This document shows, piece after piece, positions 12,757 through 13,012 of a stretch of DNA of 13,012 nt. This DNA comes from JBQCHF01 sp051953655. Lineage in GTDB: Bacteria > Actinomycetota > Actinomycetes > Motilibacterales > Motilibacteraceae. The stretch is from the NCBI GenBank assembly GCA_051953655.1, contig JBQCIO010000022.1, forward strand, positions 1-13,012, in the 5' to 3' direction. The notes beneath the pieces were generated by a model that worked only from the letters and a program-made list of their open reading frames with translations, was not told the DNA's origin and did not search any database. The stretch's first letter is position 1. Every line of letters begins with the position of its first letter. The position numbers and the translations under genes were made by a program.

Positions 12757-12889
12757 GGGGCGACGCCCGCCACTCAGCGTGACGGGTGCCTGAGGGGGAC
12801 AGGACGGTGCACTGACGCCGTCAGGGGGATTCGGGCGAGCCGGGACGGTCGCGCCACCGCTTCCCGTCGAGCATCACGTGGGGGGACAC

Positions 12890-13012
12890 ATGCACCTGCC
12901 GACGCGGGTCCGGACGGGCCTCGCGGCCGCCGCCCTGGTCGGGGCCGCACTGGGCCCGGCCGCCGCCCAGGCCGCCTCGACGCCGGCGCCGGCGGCGAAG
13001 GCCGCGACGGCC
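12890..13012 (+). CDS. Secreted protein, N-terminal part (cut by window edge)
   Basis: The ATG at 12890 follows a GGGGGG run at 12880-12885 at good spacing and opens a frame that continues past the window end. The first 41 residues are a clear Sec-type signal peptide: MHLPTRVR as the charged region, a hydrophobic core GLAAAALVGAALGP, and a likely cut after AQA at about residue 27. The following STPAPAAKAATA is a low-complexity linker. The mature domain is not visible, so the function is unknown. It is divergent from the polysaccharide operon. A cell-wall enzyme or envelope protein would fit that setting but is not shown. Confidence 0.75.
   Translation, partial: MHLPTRVRTGLAAAALVGAALGPAAAQAASTPAPAAKAATA

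Larger units (their letters stand above)
12446..12889. other. 444-bp divergent intergenic region
   Basis: No gene is supported here. The region separates the polysaccharide operon from the secreted-protein gene and must hold both promoters. Around 12630-12690 it is noticeably richer in A/T than its neighbours. It contains an 18-bp palindrome (12527-12544), a plus-strand promoter candidate (12728-12756) and, closer to the secreted gene, several short inverted repeats and two GGGGGA runs (near 12795 and 12825). A TACATT on the minus strand (12473-12478) might be a -10 for the polysaccharide operon, but it lacks a clear -35. Confidence 0.6.

Noticed and set aside
12763..12889. c-di-AMP (ydaO) riboswitch
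   Set aside because: The GGGGGA runs recall it, but the conserved GGGGUGAAUC and GACAGCUAACCUCG-type core segments are not present.
1..13012. CRISPR arrays, insertion sequences, integrases, attachment sites, phage genes
   Set aside because: No spaced direct repeats, transposase motifs or terminal inverted repeats were found. The tRNA-Gln has no visible direct repeat of its 3' end elsewhere in the window, so it does not look like a used integration site.

Overview
The window is about 13 kb of very GC-rich DNA with strong G/C bias at third codon positions, frequent GTG starts and 4-bp gene overlaps. Together with the glmU-prs-(membrane gene)-rplY-pth order, this points to a high-GC actinobacterium. 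A Geodermatophilaceae-like source is my guess and is not shown by the sequence.

Region 1 (1-1943): the last codons of an unidentified gene, then a divergent pair: a MarR/UrtR-type regulator resembling TamR (minus strand) and a trans-aconitate methyltransferase gene, tam (plus strand), followed by a VOC-fold protein in the same direction. Two copies of a TCTCGA-type inverted repeat fill the regulator/tam gap and are the likely operators.

Region 2 (1944-3843): a minus-strand pair, a membrane acyl-CoA desaturase followed by a TetR regulator. A 29-bp inverted repeat precedes the desaturase. A tRNA-Gln(UUG) lies on the plus strand, with a perfect 20-bp palindrome between it and the desaturase.

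Region 3 (3844-8633): a plus-strand housekeeping run. It holds glmU (UDP-GlcNAc synthesis), prs (PRPP synthesis, overlapping glmU by 4 bp), a six-segment membrane protein gene broken by one in-frame TGA, rplY/ctc (ribosomal protein bL25) behind its own likely promoter and leader, and pth (peptidyl-tRNA hydrolase). The pth Shine-Dalgarno and start codon are buried in a 72-nt, 27-bp hairpin whose 3' half is pth coding sequence.

Region 4 (8630-12445): a four-gene minus-strand polysaccharide operon: a polyprenyl-phosphate sugar-1-phosphate transferase that starts the chain, a GT4 glycosyltransferase and two GT2 glycosyltransferases. Each gene overlaps the next by 4 bp. The operon runs tail-to-tail into pth, the two stop codons sharing one CTAG.

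Region 5 (12446-13012): a 444-bp divergent intergenic region with a palindrome and a possible promoter, then the start of a gene for a secreted protein cut off by the window edge.

Most genes are ordinary. The best leads are the pth start-codon hairpin, a second start-codon hairpin at the first junction of the glycosyltransferase operon, the TamR/tam operator pair, the TetR/desaturase operator and the nonsense-interrupted membrane gene.
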